Shown: piece after piece, positions 1-12,009 of the stretch
Layout of the letters: each line of letters opens with the position of its first letter
Position numbering within the stretch: position 1 is the first letter of the stretch
Assembly (NCBI GenBank): GCA_027186245.1
Contig: CP114489.1
Span: 5,649,501 to 5,713,500 of the forward strand
Length of the DNA stretch: 64,000 nt
Source of the DNA: Coriaria nepalensis
Lineage: Eukaryota > Streptophyta > Magnoliopsida > Cucurbitales > Coriariaceae
Direction: 5' to 3'
Notes under the pieces: generated by a model
Databases searched by the model: none
Seen by the model: only the letters and a program-made list of their open reading frames with translations
What the model was told of the DNA's origin: nothing
Position numbers and translations under genes: made by a program

Positions 1-1450
1 ATTTGAAAGTATATTATAAAAATAAAATATCTATAAATTCATAAACGACAATCATTTAATTAAGTTTAATCTTGTTTTAATCTTTCTATAATCTCTTTCT
101 AACAAACCCCAAACATAATCTCTTATATACATATATATATATATAGATATATATATGATTTTAGGATAAAAATTGATATTAACAAAATCGCCTTCATAAC
201 TTTTCATATTAAAGTTTTCGGGTACCCGCTTAAAATTTCTCTCAATAACTTACTATTTCATCTCTTTTTTAAAATTAGATAGACGTTAAAAACTTAATTT
301 AAATTATAATAAATATTTAAAATTTATAAAAATTATAATAAATTTTAAATTTTAAATTTAAATTATAATAAACATCTAATTTTATTAAATATAAATAAAA
401 TAATTATATACATATTATATAACATTTAAATAATTATTAAAAAATTTTAAAATTAATCCAATTAAAATAGTTATTTATATTTGCATTCCATTAAATCTAA
501 ATTTAATATTTTTAATCTACTTTATTTATTTATTTTTTATTTTTTTATTTTTACTCCATGCCCACCTCCACCCTTCTTTACCACTTGCCAAATTAACAGC
601 AAATTAATGTACCGATCCTGTCTCGTTCCCATTCTAAGATAATATTTAAGAAAAAAATTAATATATTTATTTTTTAATTATCATAATATAATTACAAGTA
701 TTGAATTAATTTTACTTATGAGTTTTTTATAAAATTTTATTGTTAATGTGTTATTTTCTTGAAAATATTTTTAAAATTACTCAAATTTTCATTTAATATA
801 AATTAAATAATTAATAATTAATTTTAAAAAAAAGGAAATCCTTGTCCCTTTCTTGTGGCACTTGTACTAAACTGCAAATGAAGGTTTCATTCTCGTTGCT
901 AGTATTGGTATCGGGATAACAAGAACGAGAACGATACCCTCTTGTACCGTTCCTGACTGGAAAAATGCCCCCCCCCCCCCCCAACACCAAACTACAACCA
1001 CTTGTTCCGCCTTCACTGACCTCCACTGAAAATATTTCTCTGTATTTGGATAACTGAGATCGTAAGATTTAGATTTTTTGATCTTTTAATTATTGCAGAT
1101 CTAACCACCTCCTAGGTTATGTAATTTCTATTGTCTAGAGAGGGAGAGATTTTCAATAAAGGTTAATGGCAATGGAAGACGTATAGCAGTTTTGGTGGTG
1201 GTTGGGCTAGAAGAATAAAAAAAACAATTGAGTACAAAATTGAATGGGATAGTAATTAAAATCGACGGTAGCGGGTGGCAGAGGATGGCAGTGGTAGAGA
1301 AGGTGAAAGAGGATGGTGGTGGCAAGTTGGGTGTAATTGGAAAAGAAATAAAATAGTGGGTTAAAATTATTAAATTTAAATTAAAGGGATAAAAATATAA
1401 ATAATTATATTAAATTAGATGAAATTTAGAATTTTAATGGTTCCATAAGA
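1..1450. other. AT-rich spacer, no gene recognised
   Basis: Very AT-rich sequence with short direct repeats built from ATTTAAATTATAATAAA-like words near 300-380, a TA microsatellite at about 131-157 and a run of 15 C at 968-982. The short open frames on the minus strand at 811-1026 and 1128-1325 have low-complexity translations and no family resemblance, so I treat them as chance. Confidence 0.6.
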
Positions 1451-1454
1451 GTAA

Positions 1455-3330
1455 TGTGATATGCATATAACTATTGTCAAATATTGAGAGAGAAACTAAT
1501 AGGCCAAATGAAAATCTTTCTTACTTTATTAACGAGTATACAAACTATTTATACAACTAAGCATGCATACATAAAGCGTATTAGCTCACGTAACTAACTG
1601 TAGATTCTATTAACAATAAGGTTAACATATGCTAACGAACTAACTTGAGCAATTAACTCTAGTTACTAACAATATAGTTAATAGCCCCCCCTCAAGCTGG
1701 TGGGTGAAAGATATCAAGCACACCAAGCTTGGAAATCAAAAAAAGTTCAAGTTGAGCCTTGCTGAAAACATCAGCAGGCTGTTGAAGAGTATGGATAGGG
1801 GCTAGAGAAGTCAACCCTTGCTGAAGCTTTTCATGAACGATATGGCATCGATGTGCTTGGTGCGTTCATGGAAAATATGATTAATAGCAATCTGACGAGC
1901 AACGACATTGTTACAGATAGTGGACTGGAGAGGACTGAGTGATAGAACGATCATGAAGTAAATAAAGAATCTAAACACGCTCATAAGTAGTGGATGCCAT
2001 GGCCCGATATTCAGCCTCAGTTGAAGACTTACTCATAGTATGCTACTTCTTAGATTTCCATGAAATAGAAGAACCACCAAGCAAGATACAAAACCCTGTC
2101 ACATAATGCATTGACAAAAGGCAATACGCTCAATCCGAGTTACAGAAAGCAGTAAGAGTGAGAGAGCTTGATGAACTATAAAAAAGAGCAGGACCATGAT
2201 TTCGTCTTATGTACTTAAGAACAAGAAGACCAACCTCATAGTGCCTTAAGACAATGCATATGTTGACTAAGGTTCTGAACACCAAAAGAAATATCTGGCC
2301 GAGTTGTAGTAAGAGAAAGAAGATGACCAATAAGCCGTTGAAAAGGGGATGGGTCAGCAAGAAAAGGGTCATGAGAAGATGAACCAACAAGCTTATCATA
2401 GGCAACAGAAGAGTATTTGACATTCTGTTCCGAAAGAGTGTAAACAGGTTTAGCAGCAGTAAGACTAGCCTCCTCTAAAAGTTCAGAGCATATATTTACG
2501 TTGACATAATGTGATCCCAAACTTATTGCAAGAAAACTCAATTCCTAAGAAGTATTTCAGGTGCCGTAAGTCCTTGATATTAAAAGTAGCATGTAAGAAG
2601 GATTTTGCAGCATTAATAGCAGCCATGTAGAGGATGTCATCAACATACATTGAAAGCACAGTAAAGATATCATTCGTGTGTTTGGTGAATAAGGAATGGT
2701 CATTAGGAGGCTGAAAAAAGCCATGAAGAAGCAAAGCAGAAGTGAACTTAGAGTTCCATTAGCGAGAAGCCTGCTTCAAACCGTATAAGGACTTGAGGAG
2801 TTTGCAAACTCTTTTATCATTCTTTTCACCATAGCCTTAAGGAAATTTCATGTAAACCTCATATAGTAATTCCCTTTGTAAAACTGCATTATATTCATCA
2901 AATTGGAAGAGAGGCCAGTTCTTGGTAGAGATACTAACAATTATGGACCGAAGGGACACCATTTTTTCCATGGGACTAAGAGTCTCAGTGTAGTCAATCT
3001 CTTCTTGCTGATTAAATCCCTTAGCAACTAAGCATGCCTCGAATCTTTCCACACTACCATAAGACTTGTGTTTGACCTTATAAAACTATTTAGAACTAAT
3101 GGCTCTCTTGTCGGGAAGAAGGAAAACAAGTGTCCATGTACCATTAGATTCTAAAGTAGTAATTTCACTTTTCATAGCCTCAATCCAATGTGCATCTGTG
3201 ATTGCCTCTGAATAAGATAAGGGCTCATGAATAAAGGAGAGAGATGACAAAAACCTCTGAAAGCAACGTGAAACGTGACTACAAGAAAGAGAGGCAAATA
3301 TAAGATACTTAACTGCTGCTTCGTAGGGTT
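1455..3330 (-). mobile_element. Ty1/copia retrotransposon relic (RT, RNase H, 3' LTR side)
   Basis: Decayed pol region of a copia element on the minus strand. Reading from 3150 downward there are reverse transcriptase segments: ACLVAKGFNQQEEIDYTETL at about 3030, the Y-V-D-D active-site motif within LSMYVDDILYMA near 2640, and IKDLRHLKYFLGIEF near 2560. RNase H follows (KSSTEAEYRAMAS near 2020) and the polyprotein end lies near 1700. A purine-rich tract (complement of 1685-1700, CAGCTTGAGGGGG) is followed by a probable LTR to about 1455. Several stops and frameshifts break the frame, and gag, protease and integrase are missing, so it cannot be autonomous. Confidence 0.85.
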
Positions 3331-3734
3331 ATTCCCTTCACCGCTGCTTCGAACTCCTTCATTCTCTTAGTCAGCTCTTGGATAACCTTCTCCTATCCCC
3401 TCGATTCTTCAGCCTGGATCCTGGGAAGTATAGGCCTCTTCGATGTTTAGAGGGAGCTCGGATTCAAAGCGGTATCTATTGAGTCCTCTATTTTTCCTTC
3501 CCATGTCATTTTAGTTTTTTAACGAGATGCCGCATCATTTTCCTTAGGGTAGGAGCCCCTGCCACCATATGATCCTCTATGCCTCGGATCTTCTCTCATC
3601 TCTTGCCTTATTTCAACTCTAATTTCTACAGTCTTTGCATCTATAGAACGCTCGACCACGTGGCCAACTCTTTTTGTTAGGTCCCTTTCCATCCTCTCTA
3701 TGTCCTGTAATATGTCTACTCCACTGTTGACCAC
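3310..3734 (-). pseudogene. Ty3/gypsy-like gag N-terminus relic
   Basis: Minus-strand frame 3734-3519 encodes a charged, helical N-terminal segment (DILQDIERMERDLTKR), an RG/GG patch, then a stop. A second charged segment (VIQELTKRMKEFEAAV) lies at about 3340-3410 after further stops. This composition and its place just downstream, in minus orientation, of two LTR/leader copies suggest the start of a gypsy-type gag gene. No zinc knuckle, protease or RT follows; the copia relic to the left interrupts it. Family assignment is inference. Confidence 0.5.
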
Positions 3735-3769
3735 TAGAGGAGTTTGTGGAGGTGTTAATTGTCCCTGAC

Positions 3770-4836
3770 AGTACTCACGAAACGTGTTATTCTTCCTTCG
3801 GGTAGGGGAGAGAGGACTCCTCTTCCTCTGCCACTTTCTCTACCCTCATTTCCTCCCATCTGTTCTCCTTTGCAGTTTTCCATACTCTATACTGATCTCG
3901 TTCAGGTTACTAATTTGTTGAAAATTTTGAAAGTGAAGACAACATCCTCACAATAGGTGTCAAATTGTTGACGTGAATTTCCATCCACTATGAAAGTCTC
4001 CAATGCATGTAGTGTGTTTCAAGATCAGCGGCTGCATTGACAAACAAACTATGGCCGGGGAGGTGGCTAACCTTACTATGATGCTTTAGTTAGTTTTCTA
4101 GAAGAATGTAAGAGGGAAAATAGATAAGATTAGTTACTTAGTTCTTACTAAAAAGCATTACTTGTTACTGTTATATCATTTAGCTTTTATAACTGAACAA
4201 GACTAGGAAACCCCTGACAGCTTTACACGTATCCTACTTTCATTGCTCAGTATTCTAATAATTCCCTACTACATTATAGAAATTAGATGCTTTAGCTTTT
4301 GGCAATACTCACGGAACGCGTTATTCTTCCTTCGGGTAGGGGAGAGAGGACTCCTCTGCCAGTTTCTCTACCCTCATTTCCTCCCGTCTGTTCTCCCTCG
4401 CAGTTTTCCATACTTTATACTGCTCACGTTCAGGTTACTAATTTGTTGAAAACTTTGAAAGTGAAGACAACATCCTCATAGTAGGCACCATACTGTTGAC
4501 ATGAATTTCCATCCACTATGAAAGTATCCACTGCCTGTAGCGTGCGCCAAGATCAGCGGCTGCATTGACAAACAAACTATGGCCGGGGAGGTGGTCAGCC
4601 AACCTTGCTCTGATGCTCTAGTTTGTTTTCTAGAAGAATGTGAGAGGGAAACTAGATAGGATTAGTTACTTAGTTCTTACTAAAATATATTACCTGTTAC
4701 TGTTATATCATTTAGTTTTTATAACTGGATAAGGTTGGAAAACTTTTGACAGCTTTACACGTGTCATGTTCCTATTGCTCAGTATTCTAATCATTCCCTA
4801 CCATATGATAGGAATTAGATGCTTTAGCTTTTGGTA
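3770..4836 (-). repeat. Two tandem LTR/leader copies, about 533 bp each
   Basis: Positions 3770-4303 and 4304-4836 are direct repeats with an offset of 532-534 bp, easily aligned throughout (shared blocks include GGGTAGGGGAGAGAGGACTCC and ACAAACTATGGCCGGGGAGG). On the minus strand each copy contains a CATCAGAGCAAGGTT-like sequence (4602-4617; more decayed at 4070-4085) that resembles the initiator-Met tRNA primer-binding site of plant LTR elements. Further on comes a leader like those before gypsy gag genes. I read this as a duplicated LTR plus leader. Confidence 0.65.
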
Positions 4837-5292
4837 GATGTGCTATTTTGTTATATATGTTTGTTTTATTTTTTATTTTGGTAATTCCACTGTCCCTATT
4901 TGGTACCCCAATATTATTTTAAGAACGCAACGATCAAGTGAGGGAGTGTTTGTTTTCATCATTTTATGTTAATTACAGAATAAAACTAACTTGAAGGTTG
5001 AACCTTGCAAATGAAGTGTGTTAATCATTGTCTTTATAAATTCCAAATACTATGTTGGATCAACCAAAGCATCGTTATTGCCTAGCTGTCACGTTTATCG
5101 CATTAATTCAGTGAAATCCGCCAGCATTTTTATTACATAACAAAAACAAGAGCCGGCCTCCTTTATGGAACTTAGATGGCAACGACCGAACGAATATCTC
5201 TCTCTCTCTCGGCACTTTATGTTGTTCTTCTTCGCTACTCTTTCAACTATAAAATTCCAGATTATGATTGAAACCGAAACCCAGAAAGATTA
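4837..5292. promoter_or_regulatory. 5' flank of the LysM gene
   Basis: No coding content. A CT-dinucleotide run lies at about 5199-5212, and a TATA-like CTATAAAATTCC at about 5248 sits some 45 bp before the ATG. Promoter function is inferred from position only. Confidence 0.35.
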
Positions 5293-5683
5293 ATGTCTAC
5301 CACTACAATACCCATGACTTGGAACATTCTTCTGACGCTCTCCTTTACGCTCATGCTAATATTTTCTGTGGCGGAAAGTCGATTTCTAATTGGAGGTAGT
5401 TAGTTTTGAAGGCATATTTTCTTCTTCATTCTTATGACAATTTATATTCTCTTCTTTTTTTTTCTGTGCCCCCTTACATGACGTCGTCGTAGGGTTCTTG
5501 ACTCCTCCAAGTCGCCAATTGGAATGCAATTCAGTGTATGGTGTGAAAAGTGGAGACACGTGCTTTGCAGTTGCACAGACATTCAACTTGACCACCGACT
5601 TCTTTAATTTCATTAACCCTAATCTCAACTGCACTTCCCTCTTTGTTTCTGAATGGCTCTGCGTTAATGGTTCATTAAATTAA
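5293..5683 (+). CDS. Small secreted LysM-domain protein
   Basis: Two exons, 5293-5395 and 5493-5683, join in frame across a 97-bp GT..AG intron and give a protein of 97 residues. Residues 1-28 form a signal peptide: short N-region, hydrophobic core WNILLTLSFTLMLIFSV, then AES. The mature part is one LysM module of about 45 residues with YGVKSGDTCFAVAQTF, the NPNLNC core and a final W-L-C-V-N-G; its four cysteines match the disulfide-paired plant LysM peptides. LysM domains bind N-acetylglucosamine polymers such as chitin. This one has no kinase, membrane anchor or GPI signal, so it should act in the apoplast. The family (about 100-residue single-LysM proteins) is well known in plants, but its function is poorly defined. 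Copia relics flank it on both sides. Confidence 0.88.
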
Positions 5684-6860
5684 GATGATCATGGTGATAT
5701 GAATAATGTTGCTCAATGCTTGAAAGAAGGGGATTAAGAATACTTTCCCTTTAATTTGTATGTCTCTTTGGTTTATGTTATACACTTATATCTTATCATG
5801 TATTTCATTATAGATTTTCTTTCAATGCAAATGCCCACTCAGAGATGCGAGATGTTAATTGGGAATTAGGATCAATAATTTGTAGTTGACTCGTAGTTAT
5901 GAAAGTAAGAAGACATTTTCTACGTAACGTGTTGGGGTATGGGGAACAGGGGAAACATGCGTCGATGAACTTGATATGTGTCGTTATTACGCACTCGAAT
6001 GCACAACGACATGTCGGTCGATGTTACGAGTCCTAATTTTATTTTATTTTTAAATTTACAGGAATGAGATTTGAGAGGAAAATAAAATTCCACTTATCCT
6101 TATTCATATTCCCTATCCAAAAATTTTAAGGGGGCATTTAGTTCAAATATTACTTAAAAGGAAATAAAATAAATTTAAATAATGATAATGAGATTAAAAC
6201 AAATTTGTGATTTTTAATTGTACCTCTTTAGTTATATAAGAAATGAGTAAGAACGAAGGATTTTGATTTCTCATTTTAGGGCTATTTTGAAGAAAAAGTG
6301 AAAAATTATTTGATGAACTCAATATAATTTAGTTATGAACTGAAATACTCATTTAAATGAATAAATGATTCTATGCCTCTTGAAAGATATTCCTAATATT
6401 TGATACTAAGTAAAAGATAATATTTATCTGATTTTGATAAAAATCAAACAAATAGATGGTAGAGAGAGAATATGATCGTACTTTATTAATGATAAGTAAG
6501 CAAAAACTACTTATCAACTAACTCACATAAATGGTTGTAAGTAATCGACTATATTTTTAATGGGTAATTTGTGGAAGAGAACTCTTAAGTAGATCGTGTC
6601 TTCAATGGATTAGTCTAAGAATTGTTTCTTGTATAGTGGGCATCATGTGTTGGTTTTATTTTTACTATAGGGAGATGAACTAAGCCCATATAAGATAGAC
6701 ATATATAAGATAATTTTATTTATTTTTGAGAGCAAGATGCATCAAGGAAAGAGAAGTGCTGTACAAAGAAAGAACAATGGAGAAAAGAGAAAGAAAATAT
6801 TAGTTTTCTGATTTTTAAGGCTCCAACAAGTTTTGATCAAAAGACTGTTTGGAGGTTGAT
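5684..6860. other. Spacer, no gene recognised
   Basis: AT-rich sequence after the LysM stop, presumably including its 3' UTR. I see no ORF of known family and no clear element ends. Confidence 0.5.
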
Positions 6861-6879
6861 TCATGGTCTGATTGAGTTG

Positions 6880-7730
6880 AAATGATGACAATGATGCTAC
6901 TGTCACAGATGATCATCATTTTATTATGTATATGATGAAGTTATCAACCTTGTGTGCCATGAGACCTGTTGGTGATTGATAGCGGTGCCTCTATTGATGT
7001 TACATTTTAGACAGGTTTCTTTTGATCTTATACATCTGGTGACTTCAAGAATGTTAAGATAGAGAATGATGACTCGGCTAAAGCCATGAGCATTGGTGAT
7101 GTGTGCTTGGAGACAAATAATTGTACAATATTATTTCTTTAAAATATTAAGCATATTCTTTATATTCGCTTTAATTTGATTTAAGCTGGTAGACTTGATG
7201 ATGAATAGTGTTGCAACAGCTTCAGTTATGGTCAATGGAAGCTCACTAAGGGTACCATGGTTGTGGCTGGAGCAAATAAATATCTTTTTTTGTACTTGAT
7301 GCGAGCAAGATTGTTTAATGGCATTATTAATATAGTGGAGCATGAAGGTACAACTGAGTTATGACACAATAGGCTTAGTCACATGAGTGAAAAGGGTTTG
7401 GCGGTTCTTGCTAAAAAGAATCTACTTTCTAGAATGAAGAACACGTCTTTGAAGAAGTATACTCATTGCTTAGCATGTAAACAAACCAGAGTTATGTTCA
7501 TGTCTTCCCCACCTTCAAATGTACTCATTTGAATGTACTCATTGTTTAGTATACTCAAATGTTTATGGTCCAATGAAAACAAAAATATTTGGTGGTGCGC
7601 TCTATTTTGTGACTTGTATATACAATCATTCAAGGAAGTAGTGGATTTATGTCTTGAAGACAAAAGAGCAAATGTTAAGTGTTTTTAAGCAATTTCAACC
7701 CTTAGTTGAGAGACAAATATGGAAGAAATT
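6880..7730 (+). mobile_element. Ty1/copia relic: protease and pre-integrase region
   Basis: In shifting plus-strand frames I read LLVIDSGASIDVTF (aspartic protease D-S-G-A, about 6975), then a GAG-pre-integrase block with LSHMSEKGLAVLAKK (about 7376-7420) and a C..C zinc-binding half with HCLACKQTR (about 7466). The start of the integrase core, VYGPMKTKIFGGALYFVT, is at about 7563-7620. Order and motifs fit copia pol. Stops and frameshifts interrupt it, and RT and LTRs are absent. Confidence 0.75.
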
Positions 7731-9293
7731 AAATAAAAGGAAGACCACTACAAATCTAAGGTACTTTTGATCATACCACTACAAATATTGCGACTTACGC
7801 CAAGCGACATACAGACATCAAATTGACCATCATAGAGGGTTATTATTTGAGTATCTGATTCGGCTATCTAAGTTGAAAGGACTTTTGTGTTCATTATTCA
7901 AGCGCTCAACGTGTTCATGAGCTTCTTTGATAAGAAACTTCATCTGACTCATAGTGTGGAGTTCTAAGTTATAGTAGGCCAGAAAGTTAACAACTTCGAC
8001 TATTATCTCAGAGTGTACCTTATGAAAGTAGTAAGCCACCTTGTCTCGTTAGAAATCCACTTGAACTTAATTTGTATCTGGTCAGAGACATGTTTGTAAT
8101 ATCTTCTAAACACTGTGCATTTGGGACTTTCCGGGCCGAGCCTGAATATATATTTTTAAAACGGGCCAAGCCCAACCCGGTCCATTTTTTTCCGGGCCGA
8201 GCCCGGCCTGACCCTAAATAGTAAAAAATCCTAAAAAGGTCGGGCTTGATCGGACCGGACCGGGTGGCCCATTTTGACATGACCTACCGCTAATCAAAAG
8301 TGTTACTATAAAATGCATTATTCAAGAAAAACTTTTTATATGAAAATGATCTACAGCTACCTATACCACATGCCTCATTATACAAATGCTAAGTCTCAAT
8401 TTTTTTCTCACAAACAAAATGCCTTTATATATTCAACTCGGGATTGAGTTTGGACAGAACCTCAATCGAATGTGTGCCCTTTTTCTCTTCTTTTTTCGAT
8501 GGGTTCGTTTATATAATTAATGAACCATCTTTTATCTCCTTAAAGAGAGAAATTTCCTACGAACTCCGGAGGTTAAATAAGCATCAAAGAAATAATAAAT
8601 AAATGGGGTAAAAGGACAAAAGAAAAAACAGAGAAGAAAGCTTCATCTATCGCTATCTTTGTCTGTCTATAGTATCAGATTCCCAAGTGCTGGCTGGCTG
8701 GCTGGCTGGCTGGCTATGGCCAATGCACATCTCTATTCTAATCTAATGTTTCATACCGATACCTTTCCCATGTGCTCTCATCGGAGTTCAAGTAGCAACC
8801 ATTTCTTCATTAAATACTCCCTCTACTTAACTCCCCCATCTCCAACTACCAATACCATTATCAAATGAACTTACAAGATAGTGTAACATAAAACGGGAAA
8901 TTAAGATATCTATTGATCCAAACTCTACATCAAATCAAATTCCCCTATATATATGTTCATAAAATTAACATGGTTATTTACAAATTTCAAATTTTAACAA
9001 ATTATATCTAAATAATGTACTTCAAAAAAATGAAAATAAAAAAACACACACACTCGGGCAAACTGAAACTTTTGAAATTTAATTTAGTAATAATAACCTA
9101 ACTAAAGATTAGATAACTTTTTATTAGATTCTAGACTTGGCTCTTTACAATCTTACCAAAAAAACAAAAAAACAAAAAAGAAAAGAAAGAAAGGGCTGTT
9201 CATTTACAGAAAATAAAAAAAGTACTCTTCAACAAAAATATACAGTTTACAAAAAGAAAAAAAGAAGAATGGGGGGAGAGAGATTTTTACAAC
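7731..9293. other. Spacer with a GC-rich patch and a tetranucleotide repeat
   Basis: No gene recognised. A GC-rich island in an AT-rich setting lies at 8120-8275 and is described under findings. A CTGG microsatellite of about six units is at 8690-8715. Sequence 8860-9290 is A-rich and includes the likely 3' flank of the ARM-repeat gene. Confidence 0.5.
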
Positions 9294-11000
9294 TCAAGAA
9301 TGCCAGATTCCACTTAATATACTACGAAATCTGTTTGTTGACAGCTTTCTGACAAGCCTTTTAGCATCAGAAGAGACCTCAGCTTCTGCAAGTTTCTCAA
9401 TTTTTTTCAAACACCCAGAACTCAAAATCTTCTTCCTCCCACTATTACTCAATGTCAATGAATTCAATATGCAGAGCACGAGCCTCTTCTCACTTAAATT
9501 CCCCTTTTCTGGGTCGAGAAGTTGAAGAAGAATGTTCATATTCCTATCATCCTGCACAAACCTCTTCCTATTTTTCGGGACCAAAACCAATTCGGAAAGT
9601 GCTTCCGCTGCAATTTCTCTCACTTCAAATGACTTCGCTTCTAGAAACTTAACAAGTTCCGGCATGAAATTTGCATCACCCATTGTCCTTTTAGTCTCTT
9701 CTGAAGTTTCATTTAGTTTTACTACCACTTTCAATGTTAGTTCTTGAAGAGAAACTTCTGACCCGTTTCGTAAAAAGTTGAGAAGATGATCTAAGAATCC
9801 ATAACTTATCAAGACATTTACATAATTCATAGAAGATAGGTACAAATCCTCAATTGTTCTCAAAGCAATCTCTTTAGTTTTAACGGATAAAATATTCGAT
9901 CCAGGTTCTAAAACCCATACCAATGCTCTAATGCCGCCTTCTTTTAAGATCAAATTTCGGATTGAATCATCCTGAAAGGAGATGCTTTGAAGGAACTCAA
10001 TTGAATTGAGCTGAACGATTTCTTCTTTTGAACGAACGAGCTTAATAAACATAGAAATAGCACCTTCTTCAACCATGAATCTCTTAATTTCTTCTACGTG
10101 AAGAAGATTTTTAAGTACTCCGCAAGAAGAAGCAATCAACTCGGGTTTTGAATCTAAACATGAACAGGTTTTTAACAGACAAGTGACTCCTCCGTGAGCA
10201 GAAACAGACCAAGCATTATCGGAATTTTCAGTCAATTTCTGCAGAGAAATTGAAGAAAACCCTTTTCCTAATCCACTCCCACTTTCAAGAACCCTAATTA
10301 GTGGAGCAATAACCCCACCCTTAACTAAATCTCCCTTGTAAAAATCGTGCCCAGAAAGAAAAGAGACCAACTTTGCAGCCTCTTCTTGCAGCTCAATCTC
10401 TGAAGAATCAAGAAAATTAACAAAAAGACTTACAAAATCACCAATTTCTGCAAACAACTTCACATACTTTTCATCATCAAACAGAGCTAATTGCAGATTT
10501 ATCAACGCTTGCCTCTTCATCTCTGCTCCTCCAATCTTCAACCTTGCTAATATATCTCTCAAGTAAAACCTCATGTCTTCTTTACAAGCTCCAAGGCACG
10601 GTTTAGAAACAACAATGGCGGACCCTTGAGTCAGAATCCCTGCCGTGTAAATTTCTGACAGCTTTCTCACATGGCGGTCAAATTTCGCAAAGATAACATC
10701 TAAGTCGCTCTGCATCAAAAGCTTCCCGCTGAAAGAGAGATCGACGCAACGGCGAGCAAGGTCGGAGCACTCTTTCGCCGTCGCAAATGTGGCATGGATT
10801 ACGGCGGAGAGTTCTGGATGTTCACCGGAATGACAACAGTTTCCGGCGGCGAATAGGCCGGAGTTCAACTCTTCTAGCTTGGTCCGAATCAATTTCCATT
10901 TTGCCGAGAAGGCTCTGATTGAATGAGAAAGTGATATTAAAGATGAGATGAATTCAATGAGTTGCTGAACAGCAATAGGTTCTTCTTCTTCTTCTGCCAT
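9294..11000 (-). CDS. Armadillo-repeat protein, intronless (DUF7032/ARM family)
   Basis: One uninterrupted frame of 568 codons plus stop. Residues about 10-120 form an alpha-helical N-terminal domain of the plant DUF7032 type (IAVQQLIEFISSLISLSHSI, then a conserved FSAKWKLIRTKLEEL). Residues about 150-550 are successive helical armadillo-like repeats, for example EIELQEEAAKLVSFLSG, GVIAPLIRVLESGSG and FEVREIAAEALSELV. There is no U-box, kinase or membrane segment, so it is probably a cytosolic or nuclear protein-interaction scaffold. Plant relatives are annotated as ARM-repeat superfamily or vacuolar-protein-8-like proteins, with little functional data. The start is the first ATG after upstream stops and gives the acidic MAEEEEEP start typical of the family. 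A GA-rich tract lies about 190 bp upstream. Confidence 0.93.
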   Translation of the reverse strand: MAEEEEEPIAVQQLIEFISSLISLSHSIRAFSAKWKLIRTKLEELNSGLFAAGNCCHSGEHPELSAVIHATFATAKECSDLARRCVDLSFSGKLLMQSDLDVIFAKFDRHVRKLSEIYTAGILTQGSAIVVSKPCLGACKEDMRFYLRDILARLKIGGAEMKRQALINLQLALFDDEKYVKLFAEIGDFVSLFVNFLDSSEIELQEEAAKLVSFLSGHDFYKGDLVKGGVIAPLIRVLESGSGLGKGFSSISLQKLTENSDNAWSVSAHGGVTCLLKTCSCLDSKPELIASSCGVLKNLLHVEEIKRFMVEEGAISMFIKLVRSKEEIVQLNSIEFLQSISFQDDSIRNLILKEGGIRALVWVLEPGSNILSVKTKEIALRTIEDLYLSSMNYVNVLISYGFLDHLLNFLRNGSEVSLQELTLKVVVKLNETSEETKRTMGDANFMPELVKFLEAKSFEVREIAAEALSELVLVPKNRKRFVQDDRNMNILLQLLDPEKGNLSEKRLVLCILNSLTLSNSGRKKILSSGCLKKIEKLAEAEVSSDAKRLVRKLSTNRFRSILSGIWHS

Positions 11001-12000
11001 TGAAGAAGCTTCTTTTCTCTGATTGTTTACTTGTTTTTTAGAGTCGACCCATTTTTCAGTTGATTTGATAGAATCTGAAGGAAGAATCTTATCAAGAAGA
11101 ATGGGTCCTGAGAAAGATGAAATGGGATTGGAAATTTGTGGGAAATTATGAAAAGGGTGTTTTAGGATTTTTAGGATTTACAATGGAGAGAGAGAGAGAG
11201 AAAGCGAAGTGGTGGACTTGGTCGCGTTGCTTTCTGTCATAAAAGGAGGTTAAAAATGGCAGGGCAGTTCGTTGGAAGGTGCGTATATTTAAAAGGAGGT
11301 GGTGGCGAATACTTCGCAAGTGGAAGTGACTTTCTTACAAACCACCACCCATCATCACCCTCCATTTTTTTTAATTTTTTTTTTATTTTTTAAGGATTTA
11401 TCACTATTGTTTATAATGAAATAAGAGTTTTTTTTCTATTATTTTTCATTCTGTATGATAAGTAGAAATTTAAAGTGGAATAGTATTGAAATTGAATTGA
11501 TACGAAAATATAATTTGTGTGTTAAAATATTATAACGTGAAATTAATATTGTATTTGAAATGAAAATGAATTATATTATATTATATATATATATATATAT
11601 ATACACGTGTCTGTTGTTCAAGGGAGCTGAGTACACTATGAGGTTTATCTTAATTGATATGTTGATAGTGACGGATATCATATAGTCAATCATATAATAA
11701 AATTTAAGCTTGATATTATTTCACAGTAATTTATGTGATAGATTTTATAATTGAATTTTTAAAAATATTTTGGTTATATTTATTTCATTCTTTGTCCTTA
11801 TATGGAATGTAGTAAGTTGTCCTCTTTATTAGTTATTTGTGTATTTCTTAATTATGGTGAAAGTAAAAAAGAACTATTATTATTTTGATTCAATAACTCA
11901 AAAATTTTATGTCTCTCATCATGTTGTTTTTCCTTGAATATATACCTTTCTTTTCTATTCAATACACTACTCATAATTTAACTAGATTTAATCTTATTCG
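11001..12000. other. Spacer; promoter side of the ARM gene
   Basis: The first 350 bp upstream of the ARM start contain a GAGAGA tract at about 11191-11206. Beyond that the sequence is AT-rich with a TA microsatellite at 11581-11603. No coding content recognised. Confidence 0.45.
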
Positions 12001-12009
12001 TATAGATTC

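Noticed and set aside
811..1325. Two short minus-strand frames near the left end
   Set aside because: Translations are low-complexity, driven by C/G and CCA tracts, and match no family I know.
9452..9747. Plus-strand frames within the ARM gene
   Set aside because: They are antisense shadows of a well-supported 568-codon gene.
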